Of a DNA stretch of 64,000 nt, positions 22,778-36,889 are shown in pieces; the stretch's first letter is position 1, and each line of letters begins with the position of its first letter. This stretch comes from Magicicada septendecula (Eukaryota > Arthropoda > Insecta > Hemiptera > Cicadidae): NCBI GenBank assembly GCA_034769895.1, contig CM068370.1, positions 42,513,344 through 42,577,343 on the forward strand, in the 5' to 3' direction. The position numbers and the translations under genes are program-made. Under the pieces are notes generated by a model. It was not told where the DNA came from and ran no database searches. It saw only the letters and a list, made by a program, of their open reading frames with translations.

Positions 22778-24610
22778 CTAAAGACCAAGGTAATGGCTTT
22801 TCGTGGAACTTACCCTGTATGGGCAAAAATTGTTATAGATGGTACTGTCCTGGAACAAGTCAGCAATTTTGAATACTTGGGCTACAGTGTGTCTTATAAT
22901 GCAAGCAACGACGTTGTGAATAACTTAATGTAGTTCAACGTTATGTGCGGGACCATCAGGCGAACTATTAAGTCAGCAAGTGAAGAAACACGCCTAAAAT
23001 TCTACAAGGTGATGGCCCTTCCCACACTTCTTTATGGGTTTGAGAATTAGATTTTAATGAAAGGCCAGGCCAGTCATATCCAAGCGGCTGAAATGAGATT
23101 TCTCAGGCACGTGGCAGGTATACTCTCCATGATCATCGAAGAAACACAGATATACGGCAGGAACTGAATATTATGAGTATACTTTGTGGCAACAGCGATT
23201 CATTACGTCTGCTCTCCGGTACCAGCGACATGGCGCGTGACACCTGAAGAATACGAGGCGAGCCAATCCGGCATCAACATTTGGAGCGAGCCAATCAGCG
23301 ATTCCGGTTAGTTAATAAAACCCGGGCCAGCAGAAAATTTTGACACACTTCACATCGCCACGCCATCGGACACACTTCACCCTCGCCTCTCTCAGATGAC
23401 ATTGGCACGGAGTCAGCCGGAAGGAACGGCTGAAGAATAGAACTGGCGTTCTTGCATCTTCGCCCTCCAGTTCTGCGCCAGCGATAGGACGTCGCTGGGC
23501 TGGCAACCGACTCTGCAGCCGATGCCGAAAGAAGAGGAGGACTGCAGTATGCCACGAACAGCGGGCGCAGCCACTGAACATCTCAGCGCGGTACTACCAA
23601 CATCAGCGTTCTTGCCACCAGGTCCTTTTTAGGGCCACCAAAAAACACTTGAGTGTACGATTGGCGCCATTTGTCATGCGGCAAGCCTTTTGTCCGGTGA
23701 CAAGTGACGCCCAACGTGGGGCGACGATCATCTTGCGGATGCAAGATCCAGCCACGCCAGCGAGCTACCAGCCGGCACACCAATCAACATGGCGCCCAAC
23801 AGACACCTCTACAAGATCCGGATAAGAGCAGAAGGCTGGCTACCGGAGAGCATTCAAAACCCGGGGGAGTTGTGGCAACAGCGATTCATTACGTCTGCTC
23901 TCTGGTACCATCGACACGGCGCGTGACACCTGAAGAATACGAGGGGAGCCAATCCGGCATCAGCATTCGGAGCGAGTCAATCAGCGATCCCGTTTAGTTA
24001 ATAAAACCCGGGCCGGCAGAAAATTTTGACACACTTCATTGCCACGCCATCAGATGCACTTCACTCTCACCTCTCTCGGACGACATCGGCGCGGAGTCAG
24101 CCGGAAGGAACGGGCGAAGAATAGAACCGGCATTCTTGCATCTTCGCCCTCCAGTTCCGCGCCAGCGATAGGACGTCGCTGGGCTGGCAACCGACTCTGC
24201 ACCTGATGCGGAAAGAAGAGGAGAACTGCAGTACGCCACGAACAGCGGGCGCAGCCGCCGAACATCTCAGCGCGGCACTACCAACATCAGCGTTCTCACC
24301 ACCAGGTCCTTTTTAGGGCCACCAAAAAACACTAGAGTGTACGATTGGCGCCATTTGTCATGCCGCAAGCCTTTTGTCCGGTGACAACTCAACACGATTT
24401 CCCAGTATCAGCTGAATTAGTGGGAACATCTTTGCCAAATGGATGACTGCCGCATCCCCAAACAACTATGGAACTATAAGCCAAAGGGACGGAGAGGTGT
24501 TAGGACATCCAAGGAGGCACTGGAGTGACCAGCACTAGACTCTTTGACTGTTTGAGACCAGAACAAACCATCCTTGGTTTAATCCTTGCACATGATGATT
24601 ATGATTAATT
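22778..24610 (+). pseudogene. LINE 3' end, split by a TRIM insertion
   Basis: The + strand translates, with breaks, to KTKVMAFRGTYPVWAKIVI, SNFEYLGYSVSYNASNDV, TRLKFYKVMALPTLLYGFEN and ASHIQAAEMRFLRHVAGI, the conserved block after the reverse-transcriptase core of an insect LINE. The element is interrupted at 23185 by a TRIM and resumes at 24387 with QYQLNWWEHLCQMDDCRIP and KQLWNYKPKGRRG. It ends TTTAATCCTTGCACATGATG at about 24600 followed by AT-rich repeats. The same 3' tail occurs at 32834-33108 and 59665-59790. Stops are frequent; inactive. Confidence 0.8.
23185..24386 (+). mobile_element. TRIM (miniature LTR retrotransposon)
   Basis: Two direct LTRs (23185-23702 and 23871-24386; 518 and 516 bp) start TGTGGCAACAGCGATTC and end GGTGACA. 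The internal region is only 168 bp. Right after the first LTR, AGTGACGCCCAACGTGGGGC is a primer-binding-site candidate, and AACCCGGGGGAGT before the second LTR is a polypurine tract. Flanks ACTT and ACTC are consistent with a 4-bp target duplication carrying one change. The element is markedly GC-rich compared with its surroundings and encodes nothing. Short frames within the LTRs repeat in both copies and match no protein. Confidence 0.92.
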
Positions 24611-24689
24611 GCTAAGCTTGAAGACAGTTATTTTAATTATTTGGATATACAGTATATAAGTGCAACAAAGACATACTAAACAAACCCAA

Positions 24690-25060
24690 CAAATTTACAT
24701 ATAAGTAGGTATATGTAAGAATAAGCGGAATACTACAGACAAAGTTACCAAGTAAACAACAAAGGTAGAAGTCTACAATTAGTGACTTTATTATGTGGAA
24801 GTGAAACCTAGACTATCATAGACATATCATATACAGCAACAAAACTGAGGCCTCAGAGATGGCACTTTTAAGAACTGTGGAAGTGTGCACAAACATCAAT
24901 AAAATAAGAAGTAAAGACAAATAAAAATTGAATTAAATGAAACATAAATTACAGGATCAAAAGTTGCAAGGAAAGCGGAAAGCCCATACAGAAAGAATGC
25001 CAGAAAACAGAATACTAAGGTAGTAGTAGTACAGTATAAATTCCTAAAGATATAGACCAG
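24690..25060 (+). pseudogene. Short LINE remnant
   Basis: A frame of the + strand reads TEASEMALLRTVEVCTNINK then QGKRKAHTERMPENRIL, resembling the LINE block EAAEMRFLR...RMPDSRIPK. No boundaries are visible and the frame is broken. Confidence 0.45.
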
Positions 25061-25419
25061 GATTTTGCCTAATGACTAAAATGCTGAAGAAGAAAAGAAT
25101 AAGAAGTTATGTATAGGCTAATCAGAATGTAGCTGTAGGCTCACATTACATAACACATTACAAAAATTAGAAAATTTTTAGAAATTCTCAAATATGCTCA
25201 CTCCACAAATTTTTAGATTCTGTAAACTTCATGTATATCATGTTCTTTATTCGTAAACATATTCTTTATTCCATTTTTGCTATTACGTGTTAGAAGTGTA
25301 TGTAAAAAATTAATTGCAAGACAAATAAGACCAAAGATTTTTTAAGTACTGTAGAAATTTAGCTCTCCCATATATGATCTGTGACAGAGAATTCTTACAT
25401 GTTATCTGCATTATGTATT
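25061..25419. other. Unassigned intron stretch
   Basis: AT-rich, no element recognised before the hAT transposon. Confidence 0.4.
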
Positions 25420-27880
<2,461 letters not shown>

Positions 27881-27951
27881 ATGTAATTTATATGCCCATT
27901 GTTGTTAGGAAAGTTATGTAACTGCTAAAAGTGTTGCTTCATTTATTACAG

Positions 27952-28198
27952 CATTTTAGAAGATGGTGGAGTGGTGTTTCGTGGGATCCCATATGCATTA
28001 CCACCTGTTGGGAACTTGAGGTGGGCGCCTCCTCAGGAATTGAATTCGTTAGGAAACTGTTGGAATGGCACACTTAAAGCACATAATTCGTCAGCTGCCT
28101 GCTGGCAGATTTACAGTAATGGCACGCTAGATGGCTCTGAAGACTGCTTGTATTTAGATATTGTTACGCCTTATGTGAGATATGAATCTCCAGTTCCA
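27952..28198 (+). CDS. Nrt: Neurotactin-like gene, exon 2 (start of esterase-like domain)
   Basis: Acceptor TTTATTACAG before 27952 and donor GTAAGT at 28199. The phase (one base completing the Gly codon) matches the transmembrane exon. It encodes the opening of a cholinesterase-like fold: VVFRGIPYALPPVGNLRWAP and then GSEDCLYLDIVTP, both signature blocks of the carboxylesterase/cholinesterase family. Cysteines in NCWNGTL, AACWQ and EDCLYL fit the first disulfide loop, and three N-glycosylation sequons (NGT, NSS, NGT) fit an extracellular location. In this view it binds partner cells rather than acting on a substrate, because the catalytic residues of later exons are lost. The hAT transposon ends 71 bp upstream. 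Confidence 0.88.
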
Positions 28199-28740
28199 GT
28201 AAGTTATTCTGTCTTGTTTTTATTTTATTTAATGATTAAATTTATGTACTGTTTGTGTCGTAAGAGAACAAATATTGTACTAATATTGCTTTACTATAAG
28301 TTTTGAAAAGTGTTTTATGTGTGTTTATTCTTCTATCTGTTCTCTATTTAAACCTTTTCTTTATATACATTAATTTATTTTATTCTGAAATTATAATAAT
28401 TATAATAGTTGATATAATATATATTATAATTATTGGACAAAGCAACTTTTTTTGGTTACGTGAATATTAGCCAAACAGATATACTGTAATACAAATTTCA
28501 CTATATTATTAATAGGCATTTTGGGGAAACAAATAACTGTTCAAAGATTAAAAAAGGAACATGTAAGATCATTTGTGACAGCGTAGTATTGCATTTAAAT
28601 TAATGGTTTGAACAGTTAACAGCTTATAAGCTGTGTTCATTTACAGTGAACACATTGTAAGCTTATAGTGTAATAGGAAATGGGTTGTGTGTGGATGTTA
28701 TGTTAATAATATACTGTTTATTATATACTCACATAATAAT
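28199..28740. other. Unassigned intron stretch
   Basis: AT-rich intron sequence. A small hairpin, AGCTTATAAGCT (28621-28632), is visible. Confidence 0.4.
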
Positions 28741-28759
28741 ATAATGTACTCACATATAC

Positions 28760-29590
28760 TGTTTCCATTCTTAGCTTAATCCTTATGTAAACAAACAGGC
28801 GTGGTACATCTGAAACACTATTTGCTACTTGAATTAGAGGCGTGTCACTCTGACAGAAGGAGTACAGAGAGGGTACATATAATACTGACACTGTACAAAC
28901 ACATGTAAATTGTAATAATCTGTCCTGACCAAAGTAAAATTTGTGTGACAGTGTCAGACTGACAGTGAAATATTTTATAACACGAGTTAATGCCTTTTTT
29001 AAATTAACCATTTAAATATCGCAACAAATAAACAGGTAAATTTATTTAAAACAAAAATAGAAGCTGTGATAATTACCAGTGTACTGAATATTATCAGTTG
29101 GTGTCAGAGAGTAATTCAGTGCCTTCCATATCTGTGTCTCAACTTGTATCATCACTTGAGTCAGCGTTATTATTGATAAGATTGTTTATTGTCCACAATG
29201 CCGTCGGTAATGTGGGCCAGTTGCCATAGCTTATCATCTTCCTTGATTATATGCTGCATAGAATGATTCCAATTGCCCGCCGTTGTTTCATTTACCGCCT
29301 TCTCAAAACAATATATTGTTTTATATCAAGCAGCTAATCTTGTGTTGTGACGGGCAACATATCCTTTCAACTGGCTCCATATTAGTTCAATATGATTCAG
29401 AATACAGTGATAAGGAGGAAGTTTTTAAACGACATGCCCCGATTTAAGTGGCAAGATAACTCTCATGTACTATACAGACATTCTGCACATGCACGTAACA
29501 CATTACTGTGTGAACTGACCAATAGTGTTTCAGATTTGCCACGTGGGTTTGTATACATCAGGATTGAACTAAGAACGGAAAGAGTATAAA
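28760..29590. repeat. Inverted-repeat element (MITE-like)
   Basis: About 75 bp near 28765-28835 is the imperfect reverse complement of about 29510-29585. AATAGTGTTTCAGAT, CCACG, GTTTGT, TACAT and GGATT are shared in order, with about 15-20% mismatch. The 670 bp between carry no transposase. Exact ends and target duplication could not be fixed. Confidence 0.55.
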
Positions 29591-31945
29591 TACGCTATAA
29601 TCATTGTTACTTTCTCTTTATGTTGAGTAGCCAATAAGAAAATATAAATAAAAAAGTTGATGCAACATTGTCAGACTTGATTGTGAATTACATAATTCCA
29701 TCATCACAATTTTTTTTATATTTTTCTTATGTACTTTCATAACTGATCAAAATATTAAGAGAAACACATCTAAAATGATTGAATTTATTTAGATAGGTTT
29801 TTCTAAATGTGTTAGTTTACATCTGTCTAATCTCTCTCTGTTTTGTTATATGTTTGAATACCACATTATGGGCATGATATACTTTATGCTACAATACTCT
29901 AAATTCCCCAAAGTGGATGTTATTGCCTCCCTGTGATGTACTGGAGGAATCTGAAGGGGATTGTAGTTGGCTGCAGGAGGGCACCAACGAGCAAGTGGGC
30001 AATAAAAATTCTGTTGCCTAAAACACCCACATAATTTAAACCTCTAATAGAAAATTCATAACAAATTTGATTCCTTTTTCATGTTCTCTCATCTATTTTG
30101 TTTATTTATGATATTACATTAGTAATTTTTTACATATCATGTTTGTCCTATAATGTGTACAGTGGCATGGTGTGGGTAGATAACAGCTGTTGCAGGTTGT
30201 GTTAGGCTAAACATTAGCCTAAAAATTAATTTGAATTTTTTCTAGCGTGAGATATTCTTTTTAGAGCCAAAATACGTTTTTAGTGTATTTTCTATATATT
30301 ATTCGCTGGCAGAAGAAGATGGTCCTGGTTCAACTTAATCTGACTCCATTATATTTACACAGAATAAATCCGAACACAAATAACTGAATTAAAAATTAAT
30401 AAAGAAACATAACTAAACGAACAAAACAGAAACAAGTGCTCGACTAATATTGTTCACATTTCAAATTAATCAGTAGTTAAAGTATTTACTCTCTGATGTA
30501 ATTAGTTTTATTTTCTTTCATTGCGTGTACTGTTGCCACTGGCAACAGCGGTTGCATGGATACCACGTCACTGAATGTGTATCAAACATATTGCATTCTT
30601 GTAGCTGCAAACAGCATTGTTTGGATTTCTAAATAAACAGTTTGTTAGCATCAATGAAACTCTCTGTTGTGTTGTATTAGTTGACTGTATGACAACTTTA
30701 AGTGGTATGAATAAACTTATTAATGGAATTATCCTAACAGGAAAAATTACATTTGAAAAGGAGCCAGTGAGCCAAAGTGTTGGGACAGTGCTGCTTTAAA
30801 TGTAATAATTTCGGGAAACATTCAGTAATATACTATAAATTTCATTGTGTTATTAATAGGCAATTTAGTTGGTTCAATGAAGCCAGAAAAACGGTCAAAC
30901 CTCGGAATTCTCTGCAATAGAATGAATTGACACGAAATGTTTTGTATTGTCTTCTACACAGTGTTTAGATGAAACTTAAAATGAAAGTTGTGGGTGCTCT
31001 CACCTCTAAAAGGTGAAAACAACCCTTAAGTGGCAGAAAATTAAATTTTAGTAAACTTTTTGGAATAAACTGGGTTTATTAGTTATGCTTTTCAGGTTGC
31101 TGAGTAAGAATATAATGTTAAACTTATTGTACAGCATCTAGGAAAGTTAAAATATAAGGGGAGGGGGTTAAAATATTAATATATATATATTATATTTAAT
31201 ATATATTAATATTAATATATAATAATAATATATTAATATTAATATATATATTTAAATGAATATATAATATATATATATATATATATATTATAATATATTT
31301 GAAGGGGATGAAACATATAAAGTAGCGATATTAAAAAAAGTTTTTTTTTTAAATATTCAGAAATCAGTTTTAAGTGAGAACACAAGTAAGAAGTATGGTG
31401 GTCAAAATTTCATTGGTATGTTACATAGTACAGGGTTGAAATTATGCCTAAACTCTGGAAATTTCTTTTGTAGTATACTATTTAGAATACAGTACACAAT
31501 TGTTGAAAATTTTGAGGTCATTGGTGAAGAAAGTAATATAACAAAACATTATAAAATGGAGGGAAGTCAAAATAAACAATTTAAAGGAGGGGTGAAATTT
31601 AAGAAATACCTGTACCTTTGAATTCACTTTTCTTATGACAGTCAAATATGAAGAGCTAGATAATGTAGGCCATTTTTATGCACTATGTTATAAACCATCA
31701 GCAGATTTATCACTGATTCTTCGCAAACTCCAGAATCTCTCATGTATGTTATTTCCATTGTGGAAATATCTAATTGTAACAACTATTTGACACTGACTTG
31801 AAATATCTGTAGTCTCACCACACTGAATGTCAAAATCTTAATTTCGTTGATTTTGTTCTTAATTTCTTGTCTACATACCTGAATCATACTCTTACGCCAT
31901 TACAGAACGTTTTACATGTTCTCGGCTATCCCAGCAGAGTCCAGC
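29591..31945. other. Unassigned intron stretch with AT repeat
   Basis: No gene or family motif recognised. 31174-31300 is an almost pure A/T tract of ATATTAATATT-type units that could form cruciforms. The short frames present have no coding character. Confidence 0.45.
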
Positions 31946-32458
31946 TGTAATGTTTGTGTGTGTACGTGACACTTAACATGTGAGGCAGCGTTACATAATA
32001 TAGAACAATCTCGTACATTCGATAGCGTTGTTTGACATGCTTCTCAATTAGCCCAACGGTGCATGTTTCTGCGAAGGTGGCACTGAAGTGTACTCTAGAA
32101 TTTTCGATTGCTTGTTAAGGACGCATATTATGGAACCCCACAGACTATATAAATAGCCCCATACTTGCTGCTTAGTTTTCAGTTATTATCGGGTGATTTA
32201 CACAGTGCGGGTCGAAGTATTGTGGCGAAGTGTTACGTGTTTTATAATTGTGTGGGACAACTGTAATACAATTGTGTTTTGTATTAGTTGACATTTTTAT
32301 TACATGTGAACAAGTGTTATTTGATTGTTGTAAGAGACTATATTGTTGATTACAACCTGTTTAATTGTGACAATTAAAGCTAGTGATTAGTGACTTAATA
32401 GGTGTCTTGTATTTTGTTTTCCACTGTACCATACAACGATCACTAGACCATCGTAACA
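31946..32458 (+). mobile_element. Possible solo LTR with core promoter motifs
   Basis: Starts TGTAATGTTTG and ends CCATCGTAACA, about 513 bp, the size and TG...CA form of an LTR. It contains TATATAAA (32146-32153) and, 35 bases after its start, TCAGT (32179-32183), matching an arthropod TATA box and initiator. No second copy in the window and no clear target duplication (CCAGC and GCACT flank it), so the call is tentative. Confidence 0.4.
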
Positions 32459-32833
32459 GCACTATTTAGAATTTCATTTTGTATTCTAAAGTCTACTTTA
32501 TAATCTGTTGCATTGTTTAAATGTGTTTTCAAAGTTGTGCTCAGCTTTTAAAAAATCGTTAAATTCCCCCAAAACCCCATGGTTGTGAGAGTCCTCTTTT
32601 CCAATGTGCCCGTTTAAAGCTAATTCCAGCTTTCTCCTAAAACTTAATAGAATTCTCTTTAATATGTAACTTGCTTATTATGTTTCATAATATTTTTCGT
32701 GAGCATTGAATCTACGTGAACAGTTATTTTTGTTGAACATAATGAAGTTAATTCAGTACAGCAATTTAAACGACATACAAAGACTTCATGGTTCCTTGCT
32801 CTCTGACTTAAATGTTTTATAACTGTAAACTAC

Positions 32834-33108
32834 ACAGATATATGGCAGGGACTGAATATTATGAGTATAATCCTGAATATTATGAGGATTGCCCAGTATC
32901 GGCTGAATTGGTGGGAACATCTTTGCCGAATGGGTGACTTACCGCATCCCCAAACATGTATGGAACTATAAACCGAAGGGACAGAGAAATGTGGGATGTC
33001 CAAGAAAGTGCTGGAGTGACCAGCTCTAGACTCTTTGACAGTTTGAGACCAGAACAAACCTTCCTTGTTCATACATAAACCTTCCTTGGTTTAATCCTTG
33101 CACATGAT
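32834..33108 (+). pseudogene. LINE 3' tail, second copy
   Basis: Closely related to 24400-24610: GGGAACATCTTTGCC, CCGCATCCCCAAACA, GTTTGAGACCAGAACAAACC and TTTAATCCTTGCACATGATA recur in order. It also starts with the ATATGGCAGGGACTGAATAT segment seen before the TRIM insertion. 5'-truncated, as usual for LINEs. Confidence 0.8.
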
Positions 33109-34106
33109 AACTGTAAACCCTAACACTGACAATGCACTGTCCATTTCATCACAATAAAAAAGAGCGTTCATAAACAGACAGACTTTACAGTATCACGTCC
33201 ATAAATCCACTTAGAGCAAAAGTATGTGCTCCTACCTTGTCTTGATAGAATAAATTGAACATGTGTATACCTCCTAATTTCTTAATTTTTAGTTTTTCTT
33301 CTAAAGGAAGCGTTTTAAAATTTATTTTTAGTATACTGTTTATAATATTCTCCATCATTTTTGGCACAGAAACACTATCACTATATTTTTAAAATATATA
33401 AATATAAATAATACGAATGAAAACAAATAAAGAGAAAAAATTGAAATGAAAACAATTCGTTTAATTACAGTCCTCCCATATGTGTTGAGGGTGGGGCTCA
33501 GCACACTGCCATGAGAGAGGGAATCAGCATAAGTGAGCCTTTGTGTTTTATTTATAATACACAGAAATCATTCAGCTAGGTTTGTTTTTAGTAATGTAAG
33601 TTAACTGGAAGCAGCGACTTGTCTGTTATGATCCTTCAGAGACATTCCATGCTCATAGAATATCCATTGTTCTTTGGTATTGAATATCAAAGAAGGATCC
33701 TAATTATTAGAATAGTTTTAGGACTAAGCTTTTGTATATATCTTATGGTTTATAGTGTTATACAGCAATATAGTTCTATAAAAAACGTTTATCGCAGAGC
33801 CCCTAAGCAGGAGCTGCCACTGGACCTCAAAAAAGCTAATAGTGGTTGTAAACAAATCTGTTGAGTTACAATAAGTTATAATCTGTACTCCTGTATAACA
33901 GACTGAGGCATAACATTCCTACACATAAGGTCTGTTACAACAACTCAGGACAACAGCATCTTGGCAACAGGCTGTGTTACCGTTAACACTGTTTACAGTT
34001 TTGAGTGTTTGTTGTTGGGCTACAGGAAGTCAACAGTTGATTATACGACAGTTGCAATTGTCAGTATCAAATTTAATATAGAGACTGAAGTCAACAAACT
34101 CCTTAA
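33109..34106. other. Unassigned intron stretch
   Basis: No gene or repeat boundary recognised. The last 150 bases may belong to the same Penelope-like family as the foldback that follows. Confidence 0.4.
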
Positions 34107-34550
34107 CAATGAATTTTTCAGTGAAGGGTTTGTGAGGATCAGTCAAAAATAACACAAATTTTAACTTATTCGTGTCGACGTTTCGACTTGGTTAACTTCA
34201 TCATCAGGACCTGTGTATAAATACAAAAGAAATATCAAACACCACAGACCAATTATTTTGGTGAACGTATATGTGAGTGTGTGCGCGTGTGGTATGTATC
34301 ATTGTATATGTGAAGGAGTTGAGATAATTTGTTACACATATACAATGATACATACTTATGCACACACACACACTCACATACACGAACACGTTCACCCAAA
34401 TAATTGGTCTGTTGTGTTTGACATTTCTTTTGTATTCATACACAGGTCCTGATGATGCCAATAAACATTGTCGAAACGTCGATACAAATATGTTAAAATT
34501 TGTGTTATTTTCGACCGATCCTCACAAACCCTTCACTGTAAAATTCATTG
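34107..34550. repeat. Foldback of two head-to-head Penelope-like ends
   Basis: Arms of about 205-210 bp run from CAATGAATTTTTCAGTGAAG to the matching CTTCACTG...AAATTCATTG on the right, with a spacer of about 25 bases. The arms differ by point changes and short indels, unlike the palindrome at 10837. The right arm has CCTGATGATG then CAAT/ATTG and GTCGAAACGTCG (34447-34481), and the left arm has the related CCTGATGATG...GTCGAAACGTCG on the minus strand. The CTGATGA and GAAAC blocks recall a hammerhead core, though the stem is weak, especially in the left arm. Confidence 0.7.
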
Positions 34551-34740
34551 ATTGACGGTCACTACGAATTTAATGATTTAACTTCTTAACAATGTTTTCT
34601 ACCATCTCCTGCTTTTGAACAGTGCAAACAATTCATGCTGAAACAGCATGATGATTCATGCATGAGCACAATGTTGTCATGTCTCATCTACAATAAGTTT
34701 TATTAACTTTAGCCTATTTAAAATTTTCTAATTATTTCAG

Positions 34741-35073
34741 GTTGTGGTGCTGTTTGGTTCAGAATCCCTGACCGGTGGTTCTCCTGGAGTGCTTGATCTG
34801 CCGTTGCCCCGTCTCAGTCGGTCACGTGAGGTAGTTTTTGTTCGTCCAAACTTCCGTCTGGGTGTGCTCGGATTCTTAGCAGCAGCACCACTGTCAAGAG
34901 CGACACATCCACCGACGTCAGGCAATTACGGACTGTTAGACGCCATTGCAGCGCTAAAGTGGATTAAAATTAATATACAAAATTTTGGCGGCGATTCGTC
35001 GTCTATAACTCTGCTCGGTCACAGAGCTGGTGCCACTCTTGTCACTGCATTGACTGCTTCAAAGAAAGCATCG
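34741..35073 (+). CDS. Nrt: Neurotactin-like gene, exon 3 (nucleophile elbow region)
   Basis: Acceptor AATTATTTCAG and donor GTATGT, phase 0 on both sides, 111 codons. The protein reads VVVLFGSESLTGGSPG, VVFVRPNFRLGVLGFLA, GNYGLLDAIAALKWIKINI and NFGGDSSSITLLGHRAGATL. These align with the esterase blocks for the oxyanion loop, the GNxGLxDQxxALxW helix and the nucleophile elbow. Where active cholinesterases have GESAG, this protein has GHRAG: the catalytic serine is arginine (codon 35023-35025). The protein therefore cannot be a serine esterase, in keeping with an adhesion role. Cys is also absent from the usual loop before this block. Confidence 0.9.
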
Positions 35074-36889
35074 GTATGTTGCATTCCTAGTGTCATATGT
35101 TTTTAAAAATGTTGTGACATCTTTTTTAGCTACACATTTTTAATAGTCATGTGAAGCACCCCTATGTGTTCTGTGTTTTTCTCGTACATAAAATCATAAA
35201 CAAAACGTTTTGATAGTTGTGCAATATTATTGTGACTGATGTTTATACGACAAAGAAACAAATACCAGCAACTGAGTATATAAATCCAGTGTTGTTATGT
35301 TTGTGCCAGTCACATAACTCATTTTATGTCTACACACATTTCATCATTGCAGTAGTAATAAGAAACACGCTTTTGCCTTCGATAGTGATGTATTCTATGC
35401 TGTTTAAGACTTTGGGATTTTTAAATTTATTTTCAAACTTTAAATTGGTTTTCTTTTCCTGTGTTTATGTTTTCTGTGTTTATATGATACAATATGTGTT
35501 ATGGTCGTGAATAGGTTGCTGCGAACCTTATTCATATTTAACTTCTGTCAATCGGAATCATTTATCTTCTTATTTATCCACTGACAACTCGTGATCTCTT
35601 GATAAGTTGTATGTAGAATATAATTACTTATATTTAGTTTTCATCCCTTTCAAGTTGTTTTTGTCCCTAGTCTATCGGTTCTTAATGCTATTATTTATTT
35701 TAAACTAAAAAAGACATGTTTAAAAGCACACAGAATCAGTAACTCCGAAAACCACAAACACAAAAGCATACAGCAGCACTAAACAAAGAAAACATAATAC
35801 TTAACACAAAGTTTAATTAATAAAAAGTTGATTGTCACTTTATTATCATAATCAAAGTTATACAGAATTATTACTACAATTTTATAAATTCACTAATGGG
35901 TAATGTTTACCTTGAAGGAATGTAAACACAATACCTGATGCAACTTACAAATCAAGAAGGCTGTGCAGACTTCATGACACAACTAAGGATGAGCTACAAT
36001 GCTACCAGTGCTACTAGTGGAGCTTTGCAGAAGCTTTTCAACCACCTTGCTAACATAGGGAACATAAGGCAATTGTGAAGAGTAAACGCATGTTCTCCCA
36101 TATGTTTGTGTAGTAAGCTCTGCCATACTCTTCAAGTTGCAAGTGGCCTACAACCACCAGTCTGCGTGCCACTTTTGAATAGTATGTGAAGATTGGCGCA
36201 TAGAATCTGATACGCCCTCCGGTGAAATTTTTGACACTCTTAACTGCTTAATGTTTTCGTACATTATTTTACAGTTTAGTTATTCTATTTTGGTGGTTGT
36301 GCAATGCTGAAACCATAACACCAGCTGCCACTGTCTGATTACCTCATAATGAAATCTATGAGAAAACGTATGAAGGTACTTAGCATGTATGCATAAACTA
36401 TCAACCTACAGCCTGATAGTTTGATAGGTTGTAGATAGTTTGAAGTCTACTTCTGTGGCAGAATTTGGAAACTGAACTTATATTCTGAATGTTGATAAAG
36501 AAACAGTAATTCTTTGCTTACGGTGTGCGTAAACATATCTACATTCTATTATTATTCATTTCATTTACATTCAATGTTGGTAGTATAGTTTGAATAGTCT
36601 AAGATTGTGATACATCTGTATAATTGTACTTATTTTTGGCAGTTACTGATATATTTAGCCAAGTCTAGAAGTACTCGGTCAACAATCTAAACTAAATTAT
36701 TTTGCTTCAAAATACTTATTAACATAATAATTTGAAAAGGCATAAAAATAAGTTAATTTTTGTTCATCTGAACCAAATTCCAATCATTTCATTACAATAA
36801 TTATGCGAGTTAGTTTAAAGTATTCTACTAAATGTGTATAATACTTTATTTATATTTTTATCAGTAATAACTTTTGGAAGTCTAACATC
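35074..36889. other. Unassigned intron stretch
   Basis: No element recognised. Only a small hairpin, AAACTATCAACCTACA with TGTAGATAGTTT (around 36397-36442), stands out. Confidence 0.4.

Noticed and set aside
23295-24265. Arg/Ser-rich frames on both strands
   Set aside because: They occur in GC-rich TRIM LTRs, where stop codons are rare. The second LTR repeats them with indels that shift the frame.
34204-34555. Several frames with Val/His/Thr-rich repeats
   Set aside because: They come from the inverted arms and CA-rich centre of the foldback and appear on both strands.
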